Both the position numbers and the translations under genes were made by a program. A DNA stretch of 64,000 nt, from positions 1 to 64,000 of the forward strand of contig DATBTT010000061.1 of the NCBI GenBank assembly GCA_036559125.1, given 5' to 3'. The notes beneath the pieces were generated by a model. It saw only the letters and a program-made list of their open reading frames with translations, made no database searches and was not told the DNA's origin. Below, in pieces: positions 9,301 through 16,820 of this stretch; the first letter of the stretch is position 1; each line of letters starts with the position of its first letter. The DNA comes from JALYTZ01 sp036559125. GTDB lineage: Bacteria; Vulcanimicrobiota; Vulcanimicrobiia; Vulcanimicrobiales; Vulcanimicrobiaceae.

Positions 9301-10434
9301 TTGACCAAAGACTTTTACGAGATCCTCGGCATCGGCCGCGATGCGACCGCCGAGGAGATCAAACGTTCCTATCGTGCCCTCGCGCGCACGCATCATCCCG
9401 ACGTCTCGGACGACAAGGCTCAGGCCGAGCACCGTTTCAAGGAGATCAACGAGGCCTACGAGGTGCTCTCGGATCCCGCCAAACGCGCGCAGTACGATCG
9501 TTTCGGCTCCGTTGGAGCCAACGGTGGCGCCGGCGATTTCGGGTTTGGCGGACAAGGCTTCGGGCAGAGCGGGTTCGGCGACATTTTCGACATGTTCTTC
9601 GGTGAGGCTAGAGCCGGCGGACCGCAACAGGCCCGGCGCAACGGTCCGGCGCGCGGATCCGATTTGCGCTACGATCTCGAGATCACGCTTCAAGAGGCGT
9701 TCGCCGGAGTCACCAAAGAGATTCAGTTCAACCATCTCGCGCAATGCGAGACGTGCAAGGGTTCGGGCGCCGCTCCCAACACGTTGGTGGTTCCATGCGA
9801 TCGATGCTCGGGCACCGGAGTCATGCGCATGGTGCGCCAGACGCCGCTGGGCCAATTCGTAACGCAATCGACGTGCAACAAATGCGGTGGCGACGGGCAG
9901 GTGATCCAACAGCCGTGTCCCGCATGCGGTGGGCGCGGGCGGCGCGAGGTCGAGCGCAAGCTGAGCGTCAAGGTGCCGGCCGGCGTCGACGACGGGAGTC
10001 GCATCCGCATAAACGGCAGCGGGGAAGCGGGAATCCGTGGTGGTCCGGCGGGCGACCTCTACGTGTATCTGAACGTCGCCCGTCATGGAGCGTTTACGCG
10101 CGACGGCATGGATACGCTCGTGGACGTCCCGGTGAGTTTTCCGCAGGCCGCGCTCGGCGCAACCATAGAAGTTCCGTCGCTCGACGGCGACTTGACGCTG
10201 GCCGTCCACGCAGGTACGCAGACGGGAACCGTCTTTCGCATGCGCGGCCACGGCATGCCGAGCGTGCGCGGTACGCAACGCGGCGACCACGTGGTTACCG
10301 TCCACGTCGTCGTTCCGTCGAAAACGACGAAACGCCAACGCGAGCTACTCGAAGAATACGCTCGCATCGGAGGCGACGCCATCGAGGAGAAGTCGTTCTT
10401 CGAAAAATTCAAAGAGGCGTTTAAACCCGATTGA
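9301..10434 (+). CDS. dnaJ: Chaperone protein DnaJ (type I)
   Basis: The 377-residue co-chaperone stimulates DnaK ATPase activity. The J domain (residues 1-68) has HPD at 32-34. A Gly/Phe-rich region follows (about 75-105), then the zinc centre with four CxxCxGxG repeats (CETCKGSG, CDRCSGTG, CNKCGGDG, CPACGGRG) and a C-terminal substrate-binding region. The start codon is TTG, two bases after the hrcA stop. The last bases TTGA overlap the TTG start of rsmE by four, so translation of the two is probably coupled. Confidence 0.97.
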   Translation: MTKDFYEILGIGRDATAEEIKRSYRALARTHHPDVSDDKAQAEHRFKEINEAYEVLSDPAKRAQYDRFGSVGANGGAGDFGFGGQGFGQSGFGDIFDMFFGEARAGGPQQARRNGPARGSDLRYDLEITLQEAFAGVTKEIQFNHLAQCETCKGSGAAPNTLVVPCDRCSGTGVMRMVRQTPLGQFVTQSTCNKCGGDGQVIQQPCPACGGRGRREVERKLSVKVPAGVDDGSRIRINGSGEAGIRGGPAGDLYVYLNVARHGAFTRDGMDTLVDVPVSFPQAALGATIEVPSLDGDLTLAVHAGTQTGTVFRMRGHGMPSVRGTQRGDHVVTVHVVVPSKTTKRQRELLEEYARIGGDAIEEKSFFEKFKEAFKPD

Positions 10435-11162
10435 GCGCGTCGCGCTTTTTCGTCTCCGGCGCGTACGAACCCGGCGATCTGATTGCACTCGACGGTGCGG
10501 ACGCCCACAAAATTGCGAACGTGCTGCGCCTGGGCAACGGTGATTCCATCGAGGTAATCGATTCCTGTGGCATTTTGTTTGACGCAGCGGTCCTCATCGG
10601 CGAAAAAACCGTGCGCGCGCGGCTACTCTCCGTAGTCGAGCTAGGATACGCGACCGCGGCGTTGCGCGTAGCGGTGGCGCAAGCAATCCCTAAGGGATCC
10701 AAAATGGACTTCGTGGTCGAGAAGCTCACCGAACTCGGCGTCACGGCTATCCAACCGTTCGAGTCCGAGCGGTCGGTCGTTACGGGCAGCAGCGCGGCTA
10801 AACTCGAACGCTGGCGCCGTCTTGCGAAGGCGGCAGCGCAGCAGTGCGGCCGGCGCGACGTGCCCTTCGTGCATGAGACGGTCTCGTTCGCAAATCTCGT
10901 CACGCAGTTCGCGGGCTACGATCGCGTGCTCTTCCTTTGGGAGCTGGCCGAGCGCGTGCCCTTGCGCGAGTCGTTGCCCGCCGCCCTAGCCGGCGCGAGC
11001 ACCGTGCTTGCCGTCATCGGCCCCGAAGGCGGATTTTCGCACGCGGAGGCGCAGCTTGCCGCGTCGTCGGGCGCGCACAGCATTTCGCTAGGCTCGCGAA
11101 TCTTGCGAACCGAGACCGCCGGCCTCGCGCTCGTGTCGATAGTGGAGTATTTGTCGGGCTAA
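10431..11162 (+). CDS. rsmE: 16S rRNA (uracil-1498-N3)-methyltransferase RsmE
   Basis: The 243-residue SPOUT-class methyltransferase modifies U1498 of 16S rRNA. The N-terminal PUA-like region contains the family pattern HKIANVLRLGNGD. The C-terminal trefoil knot shows VIGPEGGFSHAE and LGSRILRTETAGLALV, the AdoMet-binding knot of RsmE. It starts with TTG inside the dnaJ stop codon. The dnaJ-rsmE neighbourhood is common in bacteria and supports the call. Confidence 0.95.
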   Translation: MSASRFFVSGAYEPGDLIALDGADAHKIANVLRLGNGDSIEVIDSCGILFDAAVLIGEKTVRARLLSVVELGYATAALRVAVAQAIPKGSKMDFVVEKLTELGVTAIQPFESERSVVTGSSAAKLERWRRLAKAAAQQCGRRDVPFVHETVSFANLVTQFAGYDRVLFLWELAERVPLRESLPAALAGASTVLAVIGPEGGFSHAEAQLAASSGAHSISLGSRILRTETAGLALVSIVEYLSG

Positions 11163-11178
11163 AGGCGTACAGACGCGC

Positions 11179-12348
11179 ATGGAAATCGAGAGTCTACTCG
11201 TACGGTCGAAGGGCGAATCCGATGCCGTAGCCCCGCCGATCTATCAAACGTCCACGTTTCGCGCGGACAGTGCCGAGCAATTTGACGAGATGGCGCGCAC
11301 GCCCCGGCACGAACGATTTTACACGCGATACGGAAATCCCACGCTGGCGCAGGTCGAGGCGTTGCTCGCGAAGCTCGAAGGTATGGAAGCGGCGCTCGTC
11401 ACTGCGTCCGGTATGGCGGCAATTTCCGTCGCCGTGCTAGCGATGGTGCGCGCCGGCGACCACATTGTTGCGCAACGCGATCTGTATGGCGGCACGACGA
11501 GCCTGCTGAAGAACTGGCTGCCGCGCTTCGGGGTGGAGGCGACGTTCGTCGATCAGACGCAACCGCAAGCGTTCGCCGAAGCGATCCGCGCGAACACGCG
11601 CGCGATCGTTCTCGAAACGCCCAGCAACCCGCTCCTGCGCATTACGGATTTGCGCGCGGTAACCGCGATCGCGCACGAGCGCGGCATCACGACGATCGCC
11701 GACAACACCTTTGCGACGCCGTACAATCAGCGTCCGGCGGATTTCGGCGTGGACCTCGTGGTTCACAGCGCGACGAAATATCTCAACGGGCACTCCGACG
11801 TTATTGCGGGGGCGATCGCGGGATCGCGGGAACGCGTCAACGCGTGCTGGGAGGCGATGATCGTACTGGGCGCCGTACTCGGGCCGATCGATGCGTGGCT
11901 CGTTTTGCGGGGATTGCGCACGCTGGCCGTGCGGATGGAACGTCATAACCGTACGGCGCAACGCGTCGCCGAAATGCTCGCCGGACACCCCGCCGTCAGT
12001 GCCGTTGCCTACCCCGGGCTGACGTCCCATCCGCAGCATGACCTCGCTCGCGCGCAGATGCGGGGTTTCGGCGGAATCGTGAGCTTTGAAGTTGCCGGCG
12101 GATACGATGCGGCGCAGCGCGTGCTCGCGCGCGTTCAAATGCCGCTGCGTGCTGCCAGCGTCGGTGGCGTGGAGTCGCTGATCGTGCATCCCGCCGCAAT
12201 GTGGGGCGGCATTATCGACGCCGGCGCGCTGGCGGAATCGGGGGTCGGGCCGTCCTTGATCCGGCTCTCCGTGGGACTGGAAAATGAAGACGATCTGCTC
12301 GACGATCTCGATCGGGCACTGCGCTCCGATCGAGCGTACTCTGGGTAG
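11179..12348 (+). CDS. Trans-sulfuration enzyme family protein (PLP-dependent, cystathionine gamma-synthase/lyase type)
   Basis: This 389-residue fold-type I enzyme belongs to the Cys/Met metabolism family. It shows RYGNPT near the N-terminus, the cofactor-contacting ASGMAAIS, DNTFATPYNQRP, and HSATKYLNGHSD with the PLP-binding Lys. Members include cystathionine gamma-synthase, cystathionine gamma-lyase, methionine gamma-lyase and O-acylhomoserine sulfhydrylase, and the motifs visible here do not separate them. The product probably acts in methionine or cysteine interconversion in the cytoplasm. It follows rsmE by 16 bases and precedes a small gene by 8. Confidence 0.9.
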   Translation: MEIESLLVRSKGESDAVAPPIYQTSTFRADSAEQFDEMARTPRHERFYTRYGNPTLAQVEALLAKLEGMEAALVTASGMAAISVAVLAMVRAGDHIVAQRDLYGGTTSLLKNWLPRFGVEATFVDQTQPQAFAEAIRANTRAIVLETPSNPLLRITDLRAVTAIAHERGITTIADNTFATPYNQRPADFGVDLVVHSATKYLNGHSDVIAGAIAGSRERVNACWEAMIVLGAVLGPIDAWLVLRGLRTLAVRMERHNRTAQRVAEMLAGHPAVSAVAYPGLTSHPQHDLARAQMRGFGGIVSFEVAGGYDAAQRVLARVQMPLRAASVGGVESLIVHPAAMWGGIIDAGALAESGVGPSLIRLSVGLENEDDLLDDLDRALRSDRAYSG

Positions 12349-12356
12349 AGATAGGC

Positions 12357-12638
12357 ATGGCCAAATTATTGGAGGATCTCGACCCCGGAACGCCCGTCCG
12401 ATGCGGCGATGGTGTAGTCGCGGGCGAAGTACGCGCCGTGTATTCGACCGGCGAATCGCGCATGGCGGAGTATTTATGCGTCTATTGGACCGCGCGCGGC
12501 GAGGAAACGCTCGTGCCCACCGATGAAGTCCTCACCATCGAGGACGGCGCCGTCGTGTTGCGATTGACGTTGCAGGGGTATGCAGACCTGGTCGGCTTCG
12601 ACGCCGCGAGCAATCCATTGTTGCGGCGCCTGCACTAG
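12357..12638 (+). CDS. Small conserved-looking protein of unknown function
   Basis: A 93-residue soluble protein with no signal peptide or membrane segment. It has beta-rich composition, with short segments such as TPVRCGDGVVAGEVRAVY and EETLVPTDEVLTIEDGAVVLRL. These are reminiscent of small barrel domains (PRC-barrel or DUF2171 type), but I cannot assign a family. It lies eight bases after the trans-sulfuration gene and is probably in the same operon. Confidence 0.6.
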   Translation: MAKLLEDLDPGTPVRCGDGVVAGEVRAVYSTGESRMAEYLCVYWTARGEETLVPTDEVLTIEDGAVVLRLTLQGYADLVGFDAASNPLLRRLH

Positions 12639-12688
12639 CGTTTCCGGCGGAAACCGGCGTGGGTGCGTCGTATAGAGCCGGATTGACT

Positions 12689-13411
12689 ATGGGCAAGCTC
12701 AAATTCTCGATTGTCATTCCGACCTATAATGAGGCCGGCGGTATCGAACGTCTGCTGCGCGGGCTCGACGACGTCTTCAAAAAGAACGATCTCGATGGCG
12801 AGTTGATCGTCGTCGACGACAACTCTCCCGACGGCACCGGCGCAATCGTGGATCGGCTTTCGTCCGAGTTGCCCGTTCGCGCGTTGCATCGCCCCGGCAA
12901 GCTCGGCCTTTCGAGCGGCGTTATCGAAGGATGGCGGCTCGCGCGGCCTGATTCTGAAGCCCTCGGCGCGATGGATGCCGATTTTAGCCACGACATCAAC
13001 GTCTTGCCCCGGATGGTGCAGGCTCTCGAATCGGGCGTTTACGGACTTGCGGTGGGCAGCCGTTACGTCAAAGGCGGCGGCATTTCGAACTGGCCGTTCA
13101 AACGCAAGCTCACCTCGCGCGTGGCCTGCATGCTGGGCGCGCCGCTGACCGGCATCAAAGACCTCACGAGCGGATACTTATTGGTAAGGCGCGAGGCAAT
13201 CGAAGGGGTAGAGCTCGACCCAATAGGATTCAAGATCGGGTTGGAAGTGATTGCCAAGGGGCATTACGGGCGCGCGCTCGAGGTGCCGTACGTGTTTACC
13301 GATCGCGTCGCCGGCGAATCAAAACTCAACGAGAAAGAAATCTTGAATTATCTCAAGCAATTGCGCAAGTTATATGCGGCGCGATTCTTCCCCGGTTCCA
13401 ACAAAGCGTAA
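12689..13411 (+). CDS. Glycosyltransferase family 2, dolichol/polyprenyl-phosphate mannosyltransferase-like
   Basis: The 240-residue GT-A enzyme begins with FSIVIPTYNEAGGI and carries VVDDNSPDGTG and the metal-binding DADFSHD. It also has LTSGYLLVRR, GFKIGLEVIAKG and VPYVFTDRVAGESKLN, which are characteristic of DPM1-type enzymes that charge polyprenyl phosphate with a hexose. No transmembrane segments follow the catalytic domain, so it is the short soluble or peripheral form. ATG 12689 is preferred over an upstream in-frame GTG because the family motif begins right after it. The stop is four bases before the accD start. Confidence 0.88.
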   Translation: MGKLKFSIVIPTYNEAGGIERLLRGLDDVFKKNDLDGELIVVDDNSPDGTGAIVDRLSSELPVRALHRPGKLGLSSGVIEGWRLARPDSEALGAMDADFSHDINVLPRMVQALESGVYGLAVGSRYVKGGGISNWPFKRKLTSRVACMLGAPLTGIKDLTSGYLLVRREAIEGVELDPIGFKIGLEVIAKGHYGRALEVPYVFTDRVAGESKLNEKEILNYLKQLRKLYAARFFPGSNKA

Positions 13412-13415
13412 TTCG

Positions 13416-14279
13416 ATGCCGATGCCCGAGTGGCTGCGCCGGCGCCGCAGCAAAACCGAATCGAGCGAGGACGCAGCGCTGTGGACGAAGTGTCCCAAAT
13501 GCGGCGAGGTGCTCTATCGCCGGGATTTGGCCGCAAACTTGTATGTCTGTACCAAGTGCGAAAATCATTTCCGCATGACCGCGCACGACCGGATAGACTC
13601 GATCGTCGATGCGGATTTCCTGGAAATCGGTAACGACGTGCAATCCGGAGATCCGTTGGAGTGGACGGACAAGCGGAGCTATCCGGAGAAACTCGCCGAG
13701 TCGCGCGAAAAAACCCATCTATCCGAAGGCGTGGTGTGCGGATTCGCTAAGCTCGGCGGTTTCGATGTCGCGCTCGCCGTGATGGATTTCCATTTTCGCG
13801 GTGGCACGATGGGTACCGTCGTCGGCGAACGGATCACGCTGCTGCTCGAAGAGGCACTGCGTCGACGCATTCCGTGCATCATCTTTACGGCAAGCGGCGG
13901 GGCGCGCATGGAAGAAGGCATGCTCGCGCTCATGCAAATGGCCAAGACGACCGCCGCCGTTGCGCGCTTCATGGACGACGGCAACTTTTTCGTGACGGTG
14001 CTTACCGATCCCACGACCGGCGGCGTGTCTGCATCGTTCGCGTTTCAATCCGACGTTATCGTCGCGGAACCGAAAGCCATGATCGGCTTTGCGGGCCGGC
14101 GCGTCATCGAGCAAACGATCCGGCAAAAATTACCGGACCAATTTCAGACCGCCGAGTTCTTACTCGAAAAGGGTCACATCGACATGGTCGTCGACCGGCA
14201 CGACCTCAAGAGCACGCTCGCGCGCCTTTTGGATTATGCTTCGCATGGCGACAAGGCCGCTATGGGAGCCGCTTCGTGA
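13416..14279 (+). CDS. accD: Acetyl-CoA carboxylase carboxyltransferase subunit beta
   Basis: The 287-residue subunit carries the N-terminal C4 zinc ribbon (CPKC...CTKC) followed by the crotonase-like carboxyltransferase fold with FTASGGARMEEG and DPTTGGVSASFA. With AccA it transfers carboxyl from biotin to acetyl-CoA in the first step of fatty acid synthesis. ATG 13416 is chosen because the longer frame overlaps the preceding gene. The stop overlaps the accA GTG start by four bases (GTGA), which fits the 1:1 stoichiometry of the complex. Confidence 0.96.
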   Translation: MPMPEWLRRRRSKTESSEDAALWTKCPKCGEVLYRRDLAANLYVCTKCENHFRMTAHDRIDSIVDADFLEIGNDVQSGDPLEWTDKRSYPEKLAESREKTHLSEGVVCGFAKLGGFDVALAVMDFHFRGGTMGTVVGERITLLLEEALRRRIPCIIFTASGGARMEEGMLALMQMAKTTAAVARFMDDGNFFVTVLTDPTTGGVSASFAFQSDVIVAEPKAMIGFAGRRVIEQTIRQKLPDQFQTAEFLLEKGHIDMVVDRHDLKSTLARLLDYASHGDKAAMGAAS

Positions 14280-15256
14280 ACGTCATCGTCGAACGCGAAA
14301 AAGGACTGCTCGAGCTCGAGAAACGTATCCACGAATTGCGTGCGGTCAATGCGAACCAACCCATCAGCATGTCCAGCGAGATACTCGCGCTCGAACAAAA
14401 ATACGCGCAGATACAACAAGAGATCTTCGGCCGGATGTCTCCGTGGGAGAAAGTCAACATGGCGCGGCACCCCAGCCGGCCGACGTCCGCGGATTACATC
14501 GCCCAATTGCAGCAATTCGACGAATTGCACGGCGATCGCACGTTCCGCGACGATCCGGCCATTATCGGTGGTTTCGCGAAACTCGCGGGCCGCGCGGTCA
14601 TCGCAATCGGCCAGCAGCGCGGGCGCGACACGAAAGAAAATCTCAAACGAAACTTCGGCATGCCGTCCCCGGAAGGCTACCGGAAGGTAAAGCGCCTCGC
14701 GCACCTCGCCGGAAGGTTGGGGCTGCCGATCGTAACGTTCGTCGATACCAAGGGCGCCGATCCCGGAATCGCATCGGAAGAGCACGCACAGTCCGAGGCA
14801 ATCGCAACGTGCCTGTACGAGTTTACGCAGGCTCCGGTCCCAATCGTCTCAACCATAGTGGCCGAAGGCGGCAGCGGCGGTGCGCTCGCGCTCGCGATTG
14901 CGGACCGCGTGTTGATGCTCGAGCACAGTGTGTATACGGTCGCTAGCCCGGAGGGCTGCGCTGCGATCCTCTGGAGCGACGCGTCAAAAGCGGAGGAAGC
15001 AGCGGCGAGATTGAAACTCACCAGTCAAGACCTGCATGACTTCGGAATCGTTGACGAGGTAGTTCCGGAGCCGGTTGGTGGCGCGCATCGCGAGCCGGCG
15101 GAGACGATTGCGCGCGTGCTCGGAGCGATCGAAGCATCGTTGCGGGAACTATCGGAACTCTCGCCGGTTGAGTTACGTGAGGCGCGTTATCGGAAGTATC
15201 GGCGAATAGGCGCATGGGTAACCGAGCGCCAGGAACTGGCAAGACCGCGGACGTGA
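14276..15256 (+). CDS. accA: Acetyl-CoA carboxylase carboxyltransferase subunit alpha
   Basis: The 326-residue partner of AccD has an N-terminal coiled region (LLELEKRIHEL...ILALEQKY), then the carboxyltransferase domain. That domain shows GQQRGRDTKENLKRNFGMPSPEGYRK, split here as GQQRGRDTKEN and RNFGMPSPEGYRK, with FVDTKGADPG and VAEGGSGGALAL. The frame stays open far upstream, but GTG 14276, overlapping the accD stop, is the sensible start. The biotin carboxylase and carrier subunits are not in the window. The 3' end overlaps the next start by four bases. Confidence 0.96.
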   Translation: MNVIVEREKGLLELEKRIHELRAVNANQPISMSSEILALEQKYAQIQQEIFGRMSPWEKVNMARHPSRPTSADYIAQLQQFDELHGDRTFRDDPAIIGGFAKLAGRAVIAIGQQRGRDTKENLKRNFGMPSPEGYRKVKRLAHLAGRLGLPIVTFVDTKGADPGIASEEHAQSEAIATCLYEFTQAPVPIVSTIVAEGGSGGALALAIADRVLMLEHSVYTVASPEGCAAILWSDASKAEEAAARLKLTSQDLHDFGIVDEVVPEPVGGAHREPAETIARVLGAIEASLRELSELSPVELREARYRKYRRIGAWVTERQELARPRT

Positions 15257-15576
15257 AGCGCCGCAAGCGGCAGAACGGAGCCGTCCGCTTGTTTAGTCGT
15301 CTCGCCTTTGTCGTATTGGCCGCGGTCGTATTCACGCTTGTCGGCATTCAATTCACGCGCATCATCAATGAAAACGTCGCGATGGCCCGGTCCCTTGCCG
15401 ACGTGCAGCGCGACGTTCGCGACCTTCGCGCGCGTAAACGCGAAGAGCAGCGGGAATTACACCGCCTGGCCGATCCGGCCGGCGCCGTACCGGAAATACA
15501 CGAACGATTGCACCTCGTCGGCCCGGACGAAGCGATCATCTACGTGAGACCGGGGAGCCGTTCGACGCCTCAGTGA
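15253..15576 (+). CDS. Septum formation initiator (FtsB/DivIC-like) protein
   Basis: With start GTG 15253 the protein has 107 residues: a basic N-terminus (KRRKRQNG), one transmembrane helix (about 15-37), a coiled-coil stretch with LADVQRDVRDLRARKREEQRE, and a short C-terminal tail. This layout is that of FtsB/DivIC, which bridges FtsL and FtsQ at the division site. An ATG 39 bases upstream is possible. GTG is preferred because it recreates the four-base GTGA overlap seen at the neighbouring junctions. Function is inferred from topology. Confidence 0.75.
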   Translation: MKRRKRQNGAVRLFSRLAFVVLAAVVFTLVGIQFTRIINENVAMARSLADVQRDVRDLRARKREEQRELHRLADPAGAVPEIHERLHLVGPDEAIIYVRPGSRSTPQ

Positions 15577-15914
15577 GCGAACTCATCGGAGGATTGGTGC
15601 TCAACATGCACGCGTACGGCGCGATGATCCGGCTGGAGTCAGGAGAGATCGCGAGCGCGCCCGCAGCCGATGTAAGCGCTCATCGCGCGACGTACGAGCG
15701 AGCCGTGACTGGACGCAAGACGTTGCAGTTCGTCCGGCAAGGCCCCGGACGCCACCCTGTCGTCCGTCTCGCTCCGCAAATCCGCGATGACGCCTTGGAA
15801 ACGCAGATCGGCGATTATCTCAAGTCGACGCAAGAGTGGGAAGTACCGGACGCTCCGCCCGCTCACGAGCGTCACTTCTTGCAAAAAAAACGTCGCGCCG
15901 AACGTCGCGCGTGA
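15573..15914 (+). CDS. Small basic protein with a possible S1/OB-fold RNA-binding domain
   Basis: The 113-residue protein starts with GTG inside the preceding stop codon. Residues 5-70 follow the alternating pattern of S1-type OB folds: GGLVLNMHAYGAMIRLESGE near the start, and a second basic strand around RHPVVRL. The C-terminus is strongly basic (QKKRRAERRA). Nucleic-acid binding is therefore plausible, but this is inferred from pattern and charge. It lies between the FtsB-like gene and ppx, with four-base overlaps on both sides. Confidence 0.6.
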   Translation: MSELIGGLVLNMHAYGAMIRLESGEIASAPAADVSAHRATYERAVTGRKTLQFVRQGPGRHPVVRLAPQIRDDALETQIGDYLKSTQEWEVPDAPPAHERHFLQKKRRAERRA

Positions 15915-16810
15915 ACCGGGCAATACTCTCGATTGGGACTAACTCGACGCGGGCGCTAGTCGCTCGATTCGACGGCCGCGCGCCGCGCATCATTTTGCGT
16001 CGCTCTACGGGAACGCGCGTCGGCGAGGGTCTCAAAGAGTCCGGTCATTTGGGCGCCGTCCCGATGCGCCGAACGCTCGACGCAATCGTCGACCATTACG
16101 AAGCGATACGTGGAGAGTCCGCCGGCCTCGTAGCCATTGCGACCAGCGCCTTGCGCCGTGCCGACAACGCCGGCGAGTTTGTCGAAGCCGTGCGATCGAT
16201 TATCGGCACCGACGTTGCCATCGTCGACGGCGAGGATGAAGCTCGCTATTCGTTCCTTGGCGCGGTTGCAGCCATCCCGGGGAACGGGCGGTTTGGCGTC
16301 GTCGATACGGGGGGCGGCAGCACCGAATACGCGACGGGCATGCGCGGAGCCGTCGATCGAACCGTATCCTGCGAAATCGGCGCGGTCAGATTGACCGAGG
16401 CTTTTCCCGTTCTCGCAGGCGATCGAGGTGCGATCGACGATCGGTCGTTGCGGATCGCCGCCGAACGGAGTCGAATCGCCCTGGCGCCCATCGGCACTTT
16501 TGCCGCCGTCGACCGCTTGGCGTTTGTCGGGGGCAGCGCGACGACGACGGCGGCGATTTTGCGCGGGAACCGCGATATCTTCGAGACGTTCGAACTTTCG
16601 CGCGGCGATTTGAAAGGCGTGCTCGAACGGCTCCGCTCGCTGCCGCTATCCGATCGCAAACGGCTCTCCGGCATCAATCCGCAGCGCGCGGACATTTTGC
16701 TCGGGGGCCTCATCGTGCTCGACGCGGCGTTCGAACTGACCGGACGCGAGCGTGCCGCCGTTACGACCAGCGATCTACTCTTCGGATATCTGTTGCAGCA
16801 CTTTACGTAA
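15911..16810 (+). CDS. Ppx/GppA family phosphatase
   Basis: The 299-residue ASKHA-fold enzyme hydrolyses polyphosphate or pppGpp. It shows the N-terminal phosphate-loop motif SIGTNSTR (family form DxGSNSxR), VAIVDGEDEARYSFLG, VDTGGGSTE and GGSATTTAAIL. The short length means only the catalytic domain is present, without the HD-like C-terminal domain of E. coli Ppx. The start is taken as GTG 15911, overlapping the previous stop by four bases. The choice between exopolyphosphatase and pppGpp phosphatase cannot be made from sequence. Confidence 0.9.
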   Translation: MNRAILSIGTNSTRALVARFDGRAPRIILRRSTGTRVGEGLKESGHLGAVPMRRTLDAIVDHYEAIRGESAGLVAIATSALRRADNAGEFVEAVRSIIGTDVAIVDGEDEARYSFLGAVAAIPGNGRFGVVDTGGGSTEYATGMRGAVDRTVSCEIGAVRLTEAFPVLAGDRGAIDDRSLRIAAERSRIALAPIGTFAAVDRLAFVGGSATTTAAILRGNRDIFETFELSRGDLKGVLERLRSLPLSDRKRLSGINPQRADILLGGLIVLDAAFELTGRERAAVTTSDLLFGYLLQHFT

Positions 16811-16820
16811 GGAGGTTGGA

